Part shown: in pieces, positions 8,544 to 16,261 of the stretch
Numbering within the stretch: position 1 is the stretch's first letter
How the letters are laid out: each line of letters opens with the position of its first letter
Origin: Pseudomonas helleri
GTDB lineage: Bacteria > Pseudomonadota > Gammaproteobacteria > Pseudomonadales > Pseudomonadaceae
Direction: 5' to 3'
Length of the DNA: 54,518 nt
Assembly (NCBI RefSeq): GCF_009600315.1
Contig: NZ_WIWC01000034.1
Location: forward strand, 1-54,518
Program-made: the position numbers and the translations under genes
Notes under the pieces: model-generated
The model's database searches: none
Seen by the model: only the letters and a program-made list of their open reading frames with translations
Told to the model about the DNA's origin: nothing

Positions 8544-8687
8544 TCAGGTGGAGCTCTGTGCCGCGCGTTTGCCTGAGGCATGCACGGCTTTCGCAGCGAG
8601 GTTCAGCGCGACCACCGTGGCCGCGCCGGCGGCGAAGCAGATGACGTTGGTCAGGAGAAATTCGAGAGGGGAAATCACAGGGTTCAT
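8544..8687 (-). CDS. Small single-pass membrane protein (47 aa)
   Basis: A 47-codon gene too short for standard ORF calling. The ATG at 8687 has an excellent ribosome site, AAGGAG, 7 bases upstream. The product has an N-terminal polar stretch, one hydrophobic helix from about residue 10 to 32 (FLLTNVICFAAGAATVVAL) and a basic, Ser/Ala-rich tail. It lies between the YaaW-like gene (31 bases upstream) and the NYN RNase gene (28 bases downstream) in the same orientation, so it is probably cotranscribed and translated. A membrane-anchored partner of either neighbour is plausible; no family is recognised. Confidence 0.65.
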   Translation of the reverse strand: MNPVISPLEFLLTNVICFAAGAATVVALNLAAKAVHASGKRAAQSST

Positions 8688-8718
8688 GGACTCACTCCTT
8701 GGTCATCTAAAGTAGGCA

Positions 8719-9528
8719 TCAGGCGCCCAGGCGTATCCCGCATTTGCCACAGAAGTTGGCACCGGCCGCGACTACCGCATGGCAACCGGGACAGGTAGAT
8801 TTGAGCAACATCTTCTGGCGCATATGGCCGATCTGGATTACGCAGGGCAAAGTGACCCGATACGCCGGGCTGGCTAGGTCGAACGCCGTCCAGATACCGG
8901 TGATGGCCCAGCCCACCGGGCCGGCCAGTACTGCAAGGCCACGACCAAGGGTGCTGGAACCCGCCAGCACCACGCCACGCCCTACCAGGCTGCTCATGGT
9001 CGCGCTGGCGACCACCGCCGCCACGTTATAGGACGCCAGCCCGGAACTGCCGAGTGAAGCCAGCAAGGCCGCCAATGCCCCCGGCCCCATGCCGGGCCGG
9101 TACGACAGTCCGCCTAGGGACTCGAACAGTGTGCGGCGGTCTTCCTCGCTCATCCGCGTCAGGGACTGGGCGAATACCTTGGTGATGATCGCCATTTCCA
9201 TCTCGGCGCAGCTGGCGCTCGCCTTGTTCTTCGCGCCAACGTGCCCGGCCACATCCGCCAGCAGCTCGCGGTACGGCACACCACTGCCACCGCGGAAGAG
9301 GTTGACCAGTGAGTTGCCGCCAAAGCGGGTCAGCTCCTCGGCAAAAATGGCCCCGGCCGACTCGTCGGCACCCTTGTCCTTAGCGGCCATCAACTGACGA
9401 CAGACTGAAGAGGAAAGGGAGATGCGGCCCTTGCCGCTATCTGTGATCACATCTATCAGCAGTCCCATATCATCGGCACTGGCACTCATCAATACATCGG
9501 CAAGATCGGGGTCGTGAATGATCGGCAT
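8719..9528 (-). CDS. UPF0174/YaaW-like protein with C-terminal zinc ribbon
   Basis: A 269-residue protein whose N-terminal half matches the UPF0174 (E. coli YaaW) family: a DPDLADVL opening, IFAEELTRFGGNSLVNLFRG and VPYRELLADVAGHVG, in the family's order and spacing. Residues about 148-235 are rich in Gly/Ala and hydrophobic, with two or three possible membrane-inserting helices, as in that family. Unlike YaaW the protein ends in a zinc ribbon: Cys246-x2-Cys249 and Cys260-x2-Cys263. The family's biochemical role is not established. AAGGA lies 8 bases before the ATG. It follows the regulator gene by 11 bases, so both should be on one transcript. Confidence 0.75.
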   Translation of the reverse strand: MPIIHDPDLADVLMSASADDMGLLIDVITDSGKGRISLSSSVCRQLMAAKDKGADESAGAIFAEELTRFGGNSLVNLFRGGSGVPYRELLADVAGHVGAKNKASASCAEMEMAIITKVFAQSLTRMSEEDRRTLFESLGGLSYRPGMGPGALAALLASLGSSGLASYNVAAVVASATMSSLVGRGVVLAGSSTLGRGLAVLAGPVGWAITGIWTAFDLASPAYRVTLPCVIQIGHMRQKMLLKSTCPGCHAVVAAGANFCGKCGIRLGA

Positions 9529-9539
9529 CCCGGCAGTCC

Positions 9540-10175
9540 TTATTGTTCGCTATAAGAAGGATCGTGTGGCGTGGTCTGGCTGACCCAAGCACCCGCTATC
9601 GCGGCCAACCACTTGCGTGGGCCGGATTTTGAAATCTCTCGCAGCATCAGAGCATCGAGCTTGAGACAGGCACGCCTGCGCCACTCATCGCGGGCATTGG
9701 CCCGGGCAACTTCCGGCGAGGCGCCCACGATACTGGGGCGCTGATCTGGATGGACCTTGCATTCGCGCAGGACCTTTTCCACCGGATTGATCGCCTGAAG
9801 CCGCTCTTCGGCCTCCAGCTTGTGAGCTGCAGCTAGGTAGTCGCCACTGTTGCCGATCGCGCTTGCCAGCAGTGCCCAGTCCTGGGGCCGCATCAACAGG
9901 AAAGCAGGTGGCACACCCAGAGCCTCGGCAAGTCGCTCGATAGTGCTCAGGTCCGGGTTGGCATCGCTACCTTGCGCTGGTGATTTCAGGGCCCGCAGCG
10001 TGCTACGGGCGATGCCGGTTTGCTGCTGGATCTGTACCGCGGACAAAGGCCCGGGGCCGTCGGCATCGTGTTGTGTTTCCCGCAGCGCACCTGCGACAGC
10101 TAGAACGGAGGACAGGTTGCGGCTAAACCATTGGCCGAGCGAAACCTGAATGGGCTGAGGCGTGAAAATATTCAT
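9540..10175 (-). CDS. XRE-like helix-turn-helix regulator
   Basis: The protein contains a helix-turn-helix of the Cro/CI (XRE) type: LSAVQIQQQTGIARSTLRAL followed by a long linker and TIERLAEALGVPPAFLLM, the usual pattern in which the recognition helix precedes a conserved Leu-Ala-x-x-Leu helix. The C-terminal half is helical and basic and may mediate dimerisation. I placed the start at ATG 10175 because a perfect inverted repeat lies immediately upstream; GTG 10205 would put that repeat inside the coding sequence. As first gene before the YaaW-like and RNase genes it is the obvious candidate to control the cluster, probably repressing itself through the adjacent palindrome. Confidence 0.65.
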   Translation of the reverse strand: MNIFTPQPIQVSLGQWFSRNLSSVLAVAGALRETQHDADGPGPLSAVQIQQQTGIARSTLRALKSPAQGSDANPDLSTIERLAEALGVPPAFLLMRPQDWALLASAIGNSGDYLAAAHKLEAEERLQAINPVEKVLRECKVHPDQRPSIVGASPEVARANARDEWRRRACLKLDALMLREISKSGPRKWLAAIAGAWVSQTTPHDPSYSEQ

Positions 10176-10204
10176 TGCCATCATCTCGCTATTAGATGAT
10201 GGCA
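10176..10204 (-). promoter_or_regulatory. Perfect 11-bp inverted repeat, likely operator
   Basis: TGCCATCATCT is followed by 7 bases and its exact reverse complement, a 29-bp palindrome abutting the chosen ATG of the XRE-like regulator. Position and symmetry fit a dimeric autoregulatory binding site that would block transcription or translation start. An RNA hairpin at the ribosome site is the alternative. Confidence 0.6.
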
Positions 10205-10235
10205 CTTTAGTTATATTTCGGGCGTAGTGAAATAC

Positions 10236-10526
10236 TCAATTGGAGCGCTGTAACTCCATTTTTATGTTTTCTAAATAATGACTGGAGTGCTCTAGCTCCA
10301 TTGCTCGGCGCATTGGTAGGGTGAATACAACAACGGCGCTTTGTAAATCCACGAGGTAGCAGGCCGCTACGCTTTTCCCGTACGCCGGACGTTTGCCATT
10401 TTTGAGCATTTCATCCAACTGCACTATGAGCTCATCCGGGTCCAATTCGGTCCAGTTGCCACAATCTTCGGCCACAATCATTTCGGCGAACTCCGGACTG
10501 TACTCAGGTACCCAGTCAGCGACCAC
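10236..10526 (-). CDS. Hypothetical 96-aa acidic protein
   Basis: A 96-codon frame starting at GTG 10526 in the same orientation as the regulator and ending 61 bases before the regulator's ATG. The product is acidic, with NWTELDPDELIVQLDEML in the middle and a predicted alpha-beta character (ACYLVDLQSAVVVFTLPM strand). No family is recognised and no membrane segment or signal is visible. It could be the first gene of the minus-strand cluster or an antitoxin-like partner. Its size and position allow that, but nothing in the sequence proves it. Confidence 0.45.
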   Translation of the reverse strand: MVADWVPEYSPEFAEMIVAEDCGNWTELDPDELIVQLDEMLKNGKRPAYGKSVAACYLVDLQSAVVVFTLPMRRAMELEHSSHYLENIKMELQRSN

Positions 10527-10782
10527 GGGAGCTTGCAGTGTGTCTAGAGAGTTCTGGGCGATTCAAGTTTTAGGTAGCACTGTAAAAAGCTTTGGTATAA
10601 CTCTCCTTTAACTCGAGTCGAGTGATCTGACCCGGTGCTAATATCAAAAAATCATTTCGAGTCGACACTAGGCTGTGAGGGAGCACCGGAGGTGTCTGAG
10701 GCTCCTACTAACCATAGGATCATGCTGAACCCGAGGCGCTCGTAACAACACACTGAGAAAACTATAAAAGGACACTAAGTAC
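10527..10782. promoter_or_regulatory. Divergent control region with TCGAGTCGA repeats
   Basis: These 256 bases separate the minus-strand cluster from the plus-strand three-gene module. Two identical copies of TCGAGTCGA lie at 10613-10621 and 10657-10665, 44 bases (about four helix turns) apart. A GC-rich stretch at about 10678-10710 can fold through GGAGC/GCTCC. Both fit a protein-bound control region, but no regulator can be assigned. Confidence 0.35.
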
Positions 10783-11769
10783 GTGGCTGAAAATGACAAT
10801 ATCGCCAGGCAAGCTGAAATCCTAGCATCCGAACTTTTTGCGGAGTTTTTCTGGGATAGGATCGGCCCGACGAACCATGATTGGCCTTGCGAGGCAACAG
10901 AGGAGCACGGTGTATCTACCCACCCCTGTGATGTTGTCTATTACTACGATGAGCCTTATTCAGCGAAGCGTACCTATGTGCATTGCGACCTAAAGAGCTA
11001 CGCAAAGGGGTCGATTAAGTCACCAGCTATAAAGTCCGCATTAATCAGCTTGGGGAAACAAACCGCGTGTGCGGATAAGAGCCCTATATGGCAAGACAAG
11101 CACGCGCATGACGATGTGACCTATACAATCTGCGGACTACTTTTCGTTTATAACCATGACGGTGAATACGATGCAGACTTCAATACTACGTTGACCTTTG
11201 TTGCCAATGAGAGCTTGCATCTGCCTAAGGGGAAAAAGCTCTTCGTCCTTGGGCCCAAAGAAATATTCTGGCTCGACAACGTTAGCAAAGAAATTCAGAG
11301 AATGAGAGGCAAGCGGAATCCGGAGCTGCCTGGGCCAGAGCATTGCTCGTTCTATCATCCGCAATTAGTACGCAAAGCCAACCTTCAGGTGAAAAAAGCA
11401 AAAGGCGCAACACTTGAAACCTTGACCTCTCCCATGATCATCCTCGAAGCCCGAGATCCCAAAGGAAAGGCGGAGCGAAAAATTGTAGTGTTCTACTCAA
11501 GGAAGGGAGAAACGACCCAAGAGTTCACCTACCTGATCGATATCCTTCGCAAGTACGAACTGTTGGACGAACGAACACTGGTGACCATCAAAACACTGAA
11601 CCCCGATCCTAACTCATCGCCCACGTTCCAAAAGTCGCAACAACAGTACATTGAGGGGCTAGCTGGAAGCAGCACAGACTTGGGTGGGTACGTGCTCTCG
11701 ATACGATACGAGCCGATCACCGAAATCAAATCGACATACTCCTCCATCGACCTAGGCACTTGGACATGA
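10783..11769 (+). CDS. PD-(D/E)XK nuclease-like protein, first gene of putative defence operon
   Basis: A 328-residue protein starting at GTG 10783, with AGGA about 10 bases upstream. The N-terminal third has the order expected of a PD-(D/E)XK nuclease: a helix with acidic residues (ASELFAEFFWDRIG), Asp in HPCDVVYYYDE, then YVHCDLKSYAKGS, where Asp-Leu-Lys would be the D/E-x-K triad part after a beta strand. The rest (residues about 130-328) is alpha-beta sequence with no recognised domain. Nucleases of this fold are frequent effectors of restriction and abortive-infection systems. Its TGA overlaps the next gene's ATG (ATGA), so the two are translationally coupled. Codon use and composition differ from the GC-rich cluster to the left. 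Confidence 0.55.
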   Translation: MAENDNIARQAEILASELFAEFFWDRIGPTNHDWPCEATEEHGVSTHPCDVVYYYDEPYSAKRTYVHCDLKSYAKGSIKSPAIKSALISLGKQTACADKSPIWQDKHAHDDVTYTICGLLFVYNHDGEYDADFNTTLTFVANESLHLPKGKKLFVLGPKEIFWLDNVSKEIQRMRGKRNPELPGPEHCSFYHPQLVRKANLQVKKAKGATLETLTSPMIILEARDPKGKAERKIVVFYSRKGETTQEFTYLIDILRKYELLDERTLVTIKTLNPDPNSSPTFQKSQQQYIEGLAGSSTDLGGYVLSIRYEPITEIKSTYSSIDLGTWT

Positions 11770-12869
11770 ATGAATACCTGGATCACCTTAGCGCTAATGA
11801 CAACGACATCTACGACCTGCTGATTTCCGGGAAGCAACGATTGACTGTATCCGTACTGCGGGAATTGCTGCGCGATCGAGGAATACTCTGTTCCGCTAAG
11901 GACGAACGAGAAGATATCTGTGACTACATCTCCATGATTCCACACGGTTTTCACGACATTGAAACAATTGTCGACAAACGTGAACCACCGGCCCGTAGGG
12001 ACAAGACCACGAATATCCAGTTCGACTCTGAAATCACCTTAGACGACATCAGAGAAGCCGTTGAAGGCTACATGACTACCATTGGCCCGAACGAAGAAGT
12101 GAAGCATCGTATTAGCAGAGACGGTGGATATGTCGTAAAAGTTGAATACGACGAGTTCAACCATAATCGCACCAAGCTCCTTCAACGCGAACGTAATGAG
12201 GCGAAAATAGATTTTCTGGTGGAAAATGGAAAAACTGTCGTTCGACTACCCGCTACGGACAAGGCCAAACGCGTAGTTCAGGCCATCAAGGAATGTGTGG
12301 AACAACGCAGAAAGGCTCCTTTGACCCAAGAAAAGGTCGAACTGGCAAAGCTCCCTACACCAGAGCTACGATCGAAGTTTTTCACGTCCCTAATCTCGAC
12401 GCTCCCCGGTTTTAAGCTGAGAAATGTCATGAATTTGAAGGTTTCATCCCTACGCAGATCAGAAGAAAGCGATGAAGACCTGGACATTGATCTTGACACT
12501 GCTGAAAGCGAAGCTCGGATGGAGATGTTCGCAGTCGTACACAGCATGGCATTAAGCGGTCAGAACTTAGTCCAATCCAAGGAATATAAAGAACTCAGCC
12601 AGCGCGGATTCTATATCACGCACATTTCTTGGAAATCCGAGCAAATCGAGAACCCACCTAACCTCGTCCAGTTCGAAGCGGGCTTTGAAGACAAACAAAA
12701 CTGCTTAGGATTTAGGTATGGGGTGCAGGGCGAGTTCAAGTACCACAAAGGTTCTCACCGCAAAGGCATCACACCCGTAGAAGACAAGGAACGTGCAAGG
12801 TATTTCTCCCTGATTGAGCAGACAGCACTGAATTTGAAGAACGAATTGCTCGCCGAAACCGAGGGCTAA
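11766..12869 (+). CDS. Unknown protein, second gene of putative defence operon
   Basis: A 367-residue protein whose ATG shares the ATGA overlap with the nuclease-like gene. It is soluble, highly charged and mainly helical: a short N-terminal helical segment (EYLDHLSANDNDIYDLL), a possible winged-helix-like stretch (LTVSVLRELLRDRGILC), a central strand-rich region around GGYVVKVEYDEFNHNRTKLL, and an Asp/Glu-rich patch near 235 (EESDEDLDIDLDTAE). No catalytic motif, signal peptide or membrane helix is visible and I recognise no family. Coupled translation to a nuclease-like protein on one side and another unknown on the other suggests a complex of fixed stoichiometry. Confidence 0.6.
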   Translation: MNEYLDHLSANDNDIYDLLISGKQRLTVSVLRELLRDRGILCSAKDEREDICDYISMIPHGFHDIETIVDKREPPARRDKTTNIQFDSEITLDDIREAVEGYMTTIGPNEEVKHRISRDGGYVVKVEYDEFNHNRTKLLQRERNEAKIDFLVENGKTVVRLPATDKAKRVVQAIKECVEQRRKAPLTQEKVELAKLPTPELRSKFFTSLISTLPGFKLRNVMNLKVSSLRRSEESDEDLDIDLDTAESEARMEMFAVVHSMALSGQNLVQSKEYKELSQRGFYITHISWKSEQIENPPNLVQFEAGFEDKQNCLGFRYGVQGEFKYHKGSHRKGITPVEDKERARYFSLIEQTALNLKNELLAETEG

Positions 12870-12873
12870 TTGG

Positions 12874-13554
12874 ATGCGTTACAAGTGGCTGAACGTCGAA
12901 TGGCCGTTATCTATCGCGCAGTTGGCTGCACGCATGAAATCCATGGAGTTCAACAGCACCCTACAGCATGGCTTCGTTATTGATAAGGTCCGTGATGACA
13001 CGCTAGAGGCTAGGTATATTGAGAAGATCAACTATACCGACACCATCACCGATCCGTTTGGAAATGAGAGTAGCTTTGATCGCACCGAGTATCGGGAGTC
13101 CGCCTTCAGGCTGACCAAAGCTCCTCCCAGTTTGGAGTTTATTAACTCTCCCCGAAGCCTGCAGGCGGTTCTCAGCAGGTTCTCTGAAATAACTGACTTT
13201 ACGTTGAGCATTGAGGAACTAAAAGTCGATGTATTGTTATGGGCAGAGGAGCTGCTCAAGGCGATCGGGGGCGCTGCAGGTTTGGACTCGATGCAAATTT
13301 CCAAACTGGAGCTGGGAAATAAAGCATTCGCAAAAGTCTTGATTTCTGGGGAAAAAGACGTCAAAGACGCCTGCGCTCAATTAATTGGTAACCGGAAGCA
13401 CATCCTAGAAAAAATACGAGTCCGCCTATACCCTCCCTTGAAAGGAACGATAGTGCTGAGCAATGGAGGGTCAGCTACTCTAAACATTGAGGAGGTCAGC
13501 GAGCGTGTGGTCCGTCTTCTCAGAGACTCATTGAATGTAGCGCTGTCTGACTAA
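12874..13554 (+). CDS. Unknown protein, third gene of putative defence operon
   Basis: A 226-residue soluble protein beginning at ATG 12874, four bases after the stop of the preceding gene. The N-terminal 90 residues look strand-rich (HGFVIDKVRDDTLEARYIEK), the middle is helical (IEELKVDVLLWAEELLKAIGG) and the C-terminal part ends with a helix after LYPPLKGTIVLSNGGSATLN. I recognise no domain. Its position as the third member of a tight co-directional set in a defence-rich island suggests a regulatory or structural subunit of the same system. Confidence 0.6.
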   Translation: MRYKWLNVEWPLSIAQLAARMKSMEFNSTLQHGFVIDKVRDDTLEARYIEKINYTDTITDPFGNESSFDRTEYRESAFRLTKAPPSLEFINSPRSLQAVLSRFSEITDFTLSIEELKVDVLLWAEELLKAIGGAAGLDSMQISKLELGNKAFAKVLISGEKDVKDACAQLIGNRKHILEKIRVRLYPPLKGTIVLSNGGSATLNIEEVSERVVRLLRDSLNVALSD

Positions 13555-14175
13555 ATTACCTTGGGTTTCGTGGTCTGTGAGCGCTGATGCGATTTTGACC
13601 CATTTTGCCAATGTCCAAGAATCCCACCTAAACTCTTGGTAGGTGGTGGTTTTACACGAGAGATCAAACCAGCATATGGGTAATCATGATCGGTAACATA
13701 GGTCAACATCGTACCTGCGCCAACACATCTAAGCACCAAACTGGTCTTTTCAGCTGCCCCCCATAAGCTTTTACTTGGGGTCTCCTTGGTTTGGGAGGTG
13801 GTGCAACGACATCGATATACTGAAGGAAAGCTTTTGCTTGTTCCTCTGCGGTCAAAATCGTGGGGCGCGGACGTCGCAACAATCTAACCGCTTTCGGGAT
13901 GTCCCCCCAAGTGCCTCCAAATCCTTTTTGCTGCTCGCTCATTTTCGGTCAGAGCTGAGTCAAATTGTAGTGGCCATCAACGCCTTGATGAACCGCGCTT
14001 TCTTACGCCTGTTTTTCTGTTTTCGCACAAGGGGTTTCTCGCATTGGCACCAACGCAGCGCTGCCACTAGCAAAATTAACTTTGGGGGGCTGGCATTTTG
14101 TGTCCGCTAGGTCGGTGAACTGTGAAGCAGAAGCTGAACTTTTCCAATCACAACCACGCTAATGAGCTCATGCTC
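13555..14175. other. Gene-poor spacer between convergent modules
   Basis: About 620 bases between the convergent three-gene module and the helicase gene. Apart from one doubtful minus-strand small frame (13703-13942) I find no credible gene, tRNA or strong terminator. Composition and lack of coding structure suggest a junction between separately acquired cargo blocks. Confidence 0.5.
13703..13942 (-). CDS. Doubtful small hypothetical protein, possibly frameshifted
   Basis: A 79-codon minus-strand frame from ATG 13942 with a proline-rich middle (VVAPPPKPRRPQVKAYGGQ). No clear ribosome site precedes it. An overlapping frame from 13739 to 13551 continues with protein-like sequence (MLTYVTDHDYPYAGLISRVK), so a frameshift near 13,725 may have split a longer gene of about 130 residues. 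Neither part is recognised. Confidence 0.3.
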   Translation of the reverse strand: MSEQQKGFGGTWGDIPKAVRLLRRPRPTILTAEEQAKAFLQYIDVVAPPPKPRRPQVKAYGGQLKRPVWCLDVLAQVRC

Positions 14176-15576
14176 TCAATACACGCTCAGAAGCTGGGTT
14201 CGGTAGTGCTGAGAAAAATTGAGTTCATACAATGCGGGTTCAGACGAGCCGAGAATCGAAATTGCGTGATCGCTACCAATTCGGGAAAAGGGTCCGCCCA
14301 TTGAGCCTCCTAAGATGGCGATCTCAATGCCGCTAGGATCGTCTGAATGGTCGTTAATCTGCTCGTCGCACCCAAACTGCGAAGCTCGTACGACACTCAA
14401 AACGGCATGATCATCGGGCAAGTCATCGGCCAAACGCTCCGAGTACTGCTGCAGCGATGGTTCCGCGAGAACATATAACCAAGCTTTTCCATCCGCATCA
14501 CTTGAGCGCCTGAGGATTCTGCCCAAGACTTGGCGATAGTGCAGTTCGGTACGTATACGACTTAGATGACAGCAAACCTGCAGCCTGGGTATGTCCGTCC
14601 CCTCGCTGATCATGCCAACCGCAATAATCCACGTGCAGCCACCATGTCGAAAATCATTGATGACCTGCTGCGCGTTTGGCGTCTTATTGGTCACGACCTG
14701 ACAAACCTCCCCCTGAGCACGCATAAGGTCAGCTATGCGGTGAGCGTGCTCAATGTTTGTCGCAACCACCAGGCCCCCGGCTTCCGGATGTCGTTCACGT
14801 ATTTCGCGAAGCTTTGTACACCCTAAAAACAGAATCTGCCGCAGGATATCGTCATGAAAAAGCAGATCTTCATAAGATACGGGTGACTCAGAAAGTAGCC
14901 TGGCAATACTCGGATACGTAGTGACGGTGCCTTCTGTTGATAGCGGTTCAGTTAACCTCACCATATTGTTATCCAATAGGACGATACGCGGTGACCGACA
15001 TACGCCGTCAGCGATTGCCTCCTGCAGGCCATATCGGTAATCACAGATCAGCACCCCGTCTGATTGAGAATATCGAGCAAGCGCTATTGCCTTCTGGTCA
15101 GACCTCCAGGGTGTCCCCGAGAGCGCAAGAGTGAAGGTGGCGCGATCTTGAATCCTTTGCACAATCTGCTGACCCCATGCATTACTTAACAGCAAGTCAT
15201 GGCCGGCGCAGTGATGGATTTCATCGAAAACTGCGAACACCCTATAGTCGTCGAACAGCTTCCAGAACGCTGCGTCTCGATATTCCATCCCCTGATACGT
15301 GCAAACAGCACCTACGGCACCTATCAATCCATCCAGGCGCTTCCCTAGAGCGGCGGAGAATGCTTTCTGAAATCCATCCATTGTTTGCCGTGACGGAGCA
15401 AAGCAGAGAATCAGATCTATCTTATCTTGCTGGAGCAATTGCCTAGCCAACTCCGCTGCCATTTTCGTCTTGCCAGCGCCAGGAGTTGCTTGGCAAAAAA
15501 AATGAGGTTGCTGGATGAAGTGCTGCATAGCCAACGTAATGCAGTCGTGCTGCCATACCCTGAGAGTGGAATTCAT
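14176..15576 (-). CDS. SF2 DEAD/DEAH-box helicase-like ATPase
   Basis: A 466-residue superfamily 2 helicase or translocase. Motifs in order: Walker A ATPGAGKTKMA at about 31-41, motif Ia region ILCFAPSRQTM, DEIH (motif II) in VFDEIHHCAG, TLALSGTPWRSD (motif III), then the second RecA domain with AVGMISEGTDIP (motif V) and HYRQVLGRILRR (motif VI). The arginine finger and both RecA lobes appear intact. The C-terminal 80 residues follow no known domain. Its ATG overlaps the stop of the gene before it (15573-16160) by 4 bases. Enzymes of this type unwind or move along nucleic acid. In an island this pair could serve element maintenance or phage defence; the sequence does not decide between them. 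Confidence 0.75.
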   Translation of the reverse strand: MNSTLRVWQHDCITLAMQHFIQQPHFFCQATPGAGKTKMAAELARQLLQQDKIDLILCFAPSRQTMDGFQKAFSAALGKRLDGLIGAVGAVCTYQGMEYRDAAFWKLFDDYRVFAVFDEIHHCAGHDLLLSNAWGQQIVQRIQDRATFTLALSGTPWRSDQKAIALARYSQSDGVLICDYRYGLQEAIADGVCRSPRIVLLDNNMVRLTEPLSTEGTVTTYPSIARLLSESPVSYEDLLFHDDILRQILFLGCTKLREIRERHPEAGGLVVATNIEHAHRIADLMRAQGEVCQVVTNKTPNAQQVINDFRHGGCTWIIAVGMISEGTDIPRLQVCCHLSRIRTELHYRQVLGRILRRSSDADGKAWLYVLAEPSLQQYSERLADDLPDDHAVLSVVRASQFGCDEQINDHSDDPSGIEIAILGGSMGGPFSRIGSDHAISILGSSEPALYELNFSQHYRTQLLSVY

Positions 15577-16160
15577 GTGGCAGAAATCGCCTTAAGCGTA
15601 TTCTCGATTGCACGAACGTGACCAAGGAGCTTTGAACTTCTGTCACGGACTTCTAGATATACCCCTTCAAGACGCCCCTTCAGATGTGGGATCTCCTCAA
15701 ACAACTGCTTGTAGCGCTCGGTCTCGCCCAAGGATGAGAGCAGATCAAGCCGGGTCTCCTTCAGCATCACTTGAAGGCGGGCTTGGTCGTCTTGCTCTTC
15801 CCTTGGGTTAGACGTAAGGCATGGTCTTTCTCTTCCCTCGTCTGCGTGAACATCCAGCGAATTGACGCTCTTGGAGAAGTTCCCATCTACCAGTACGAGC
15901 TGCAGCCGTTGCGGCATATCCAACAAACGAAACACTTGCCCCCGCTTCTGGCGCTGCTCTGCCGTCTCCGCCCAGCCAACGCGAATTAGCCTACGGAGCT
16001 GTTCATAAACATAGACGCGCACATCCGCGAGCCGAAAGCTTGAGGGAGGAAGGAGAGCTGCATATGCGTCTCTCAACTGGCGGGTCGTGAATTCCTCAGG
16101 AAAATGCATACAAAGCAGAGAATGGAGCTGCCTGTCGAATTCGAATAAATCTTGTTTCAT
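15573..16160 (-). CDS. Helicase-coupled hypothetical protein with coiled coil
   Basis: A 195-residue protein translated just ahead of the helicase, with which it overlaps by 4 bases. The N-terminal 80 residues look like a winged helix-turn-helix (FTTRQLRDAYAALLPPSSFRLADVRVYVYEQLRRLIRVGW, positions about 24-63). The C-terminal 90 residues are a charged coiled coil (QARLQVMLKETRLDLL; SLGETERYKQLFEE). The combination suggests a DNA-binding adaptor that brings the helicase to its site. I do not recognise a named family. The start at 16160 faces the divergent XRE gene across about 100 bases that contain a short palindrome. Confidence 0.6.
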   Translation of the reverse strand: MKQDLFEFDRQLHSLLCMHFPEEFTTRQLRDAYAALLPPSSFRLADVRVYVYEQLRRLIRVGWAETAEQRQKRGQVFRLLDMPQRLQLVLVDGNFSKSVNSLDVHADEGRERPCLTSNPREEQDDQARLQVMLKETRLDLLSSLGETERYKQLFEEIPHLKGRLEGVYLEVRDRSSKLLGHVRAIENTLKAISAT

Positions 16161-16191
16161 GCAGGCGCCTCAGTGATCTTTAACAAAAATA

Positions 16192-16205
16192 CGGATTATA
16201 GTCCG
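16192..16205 (+). promoter_or_regulatory. Short palindrome in divergent promoter, possible XRE operator
   Basis: CGGATTATAGTCCG has matching ends CGGA/TCCG and lies between the divergent helicase-partner gene and the small XRE gene. Controller-protein-like regulators often bind such sites near their own start. Assignment is by position only. Confidence 0.3.
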
Positions 16206-16261
16206 TGGCCGAATCGTCCGCAAACGCTCGATAGTCTTTCCTCATGTGTGTCGAGGCGGCT

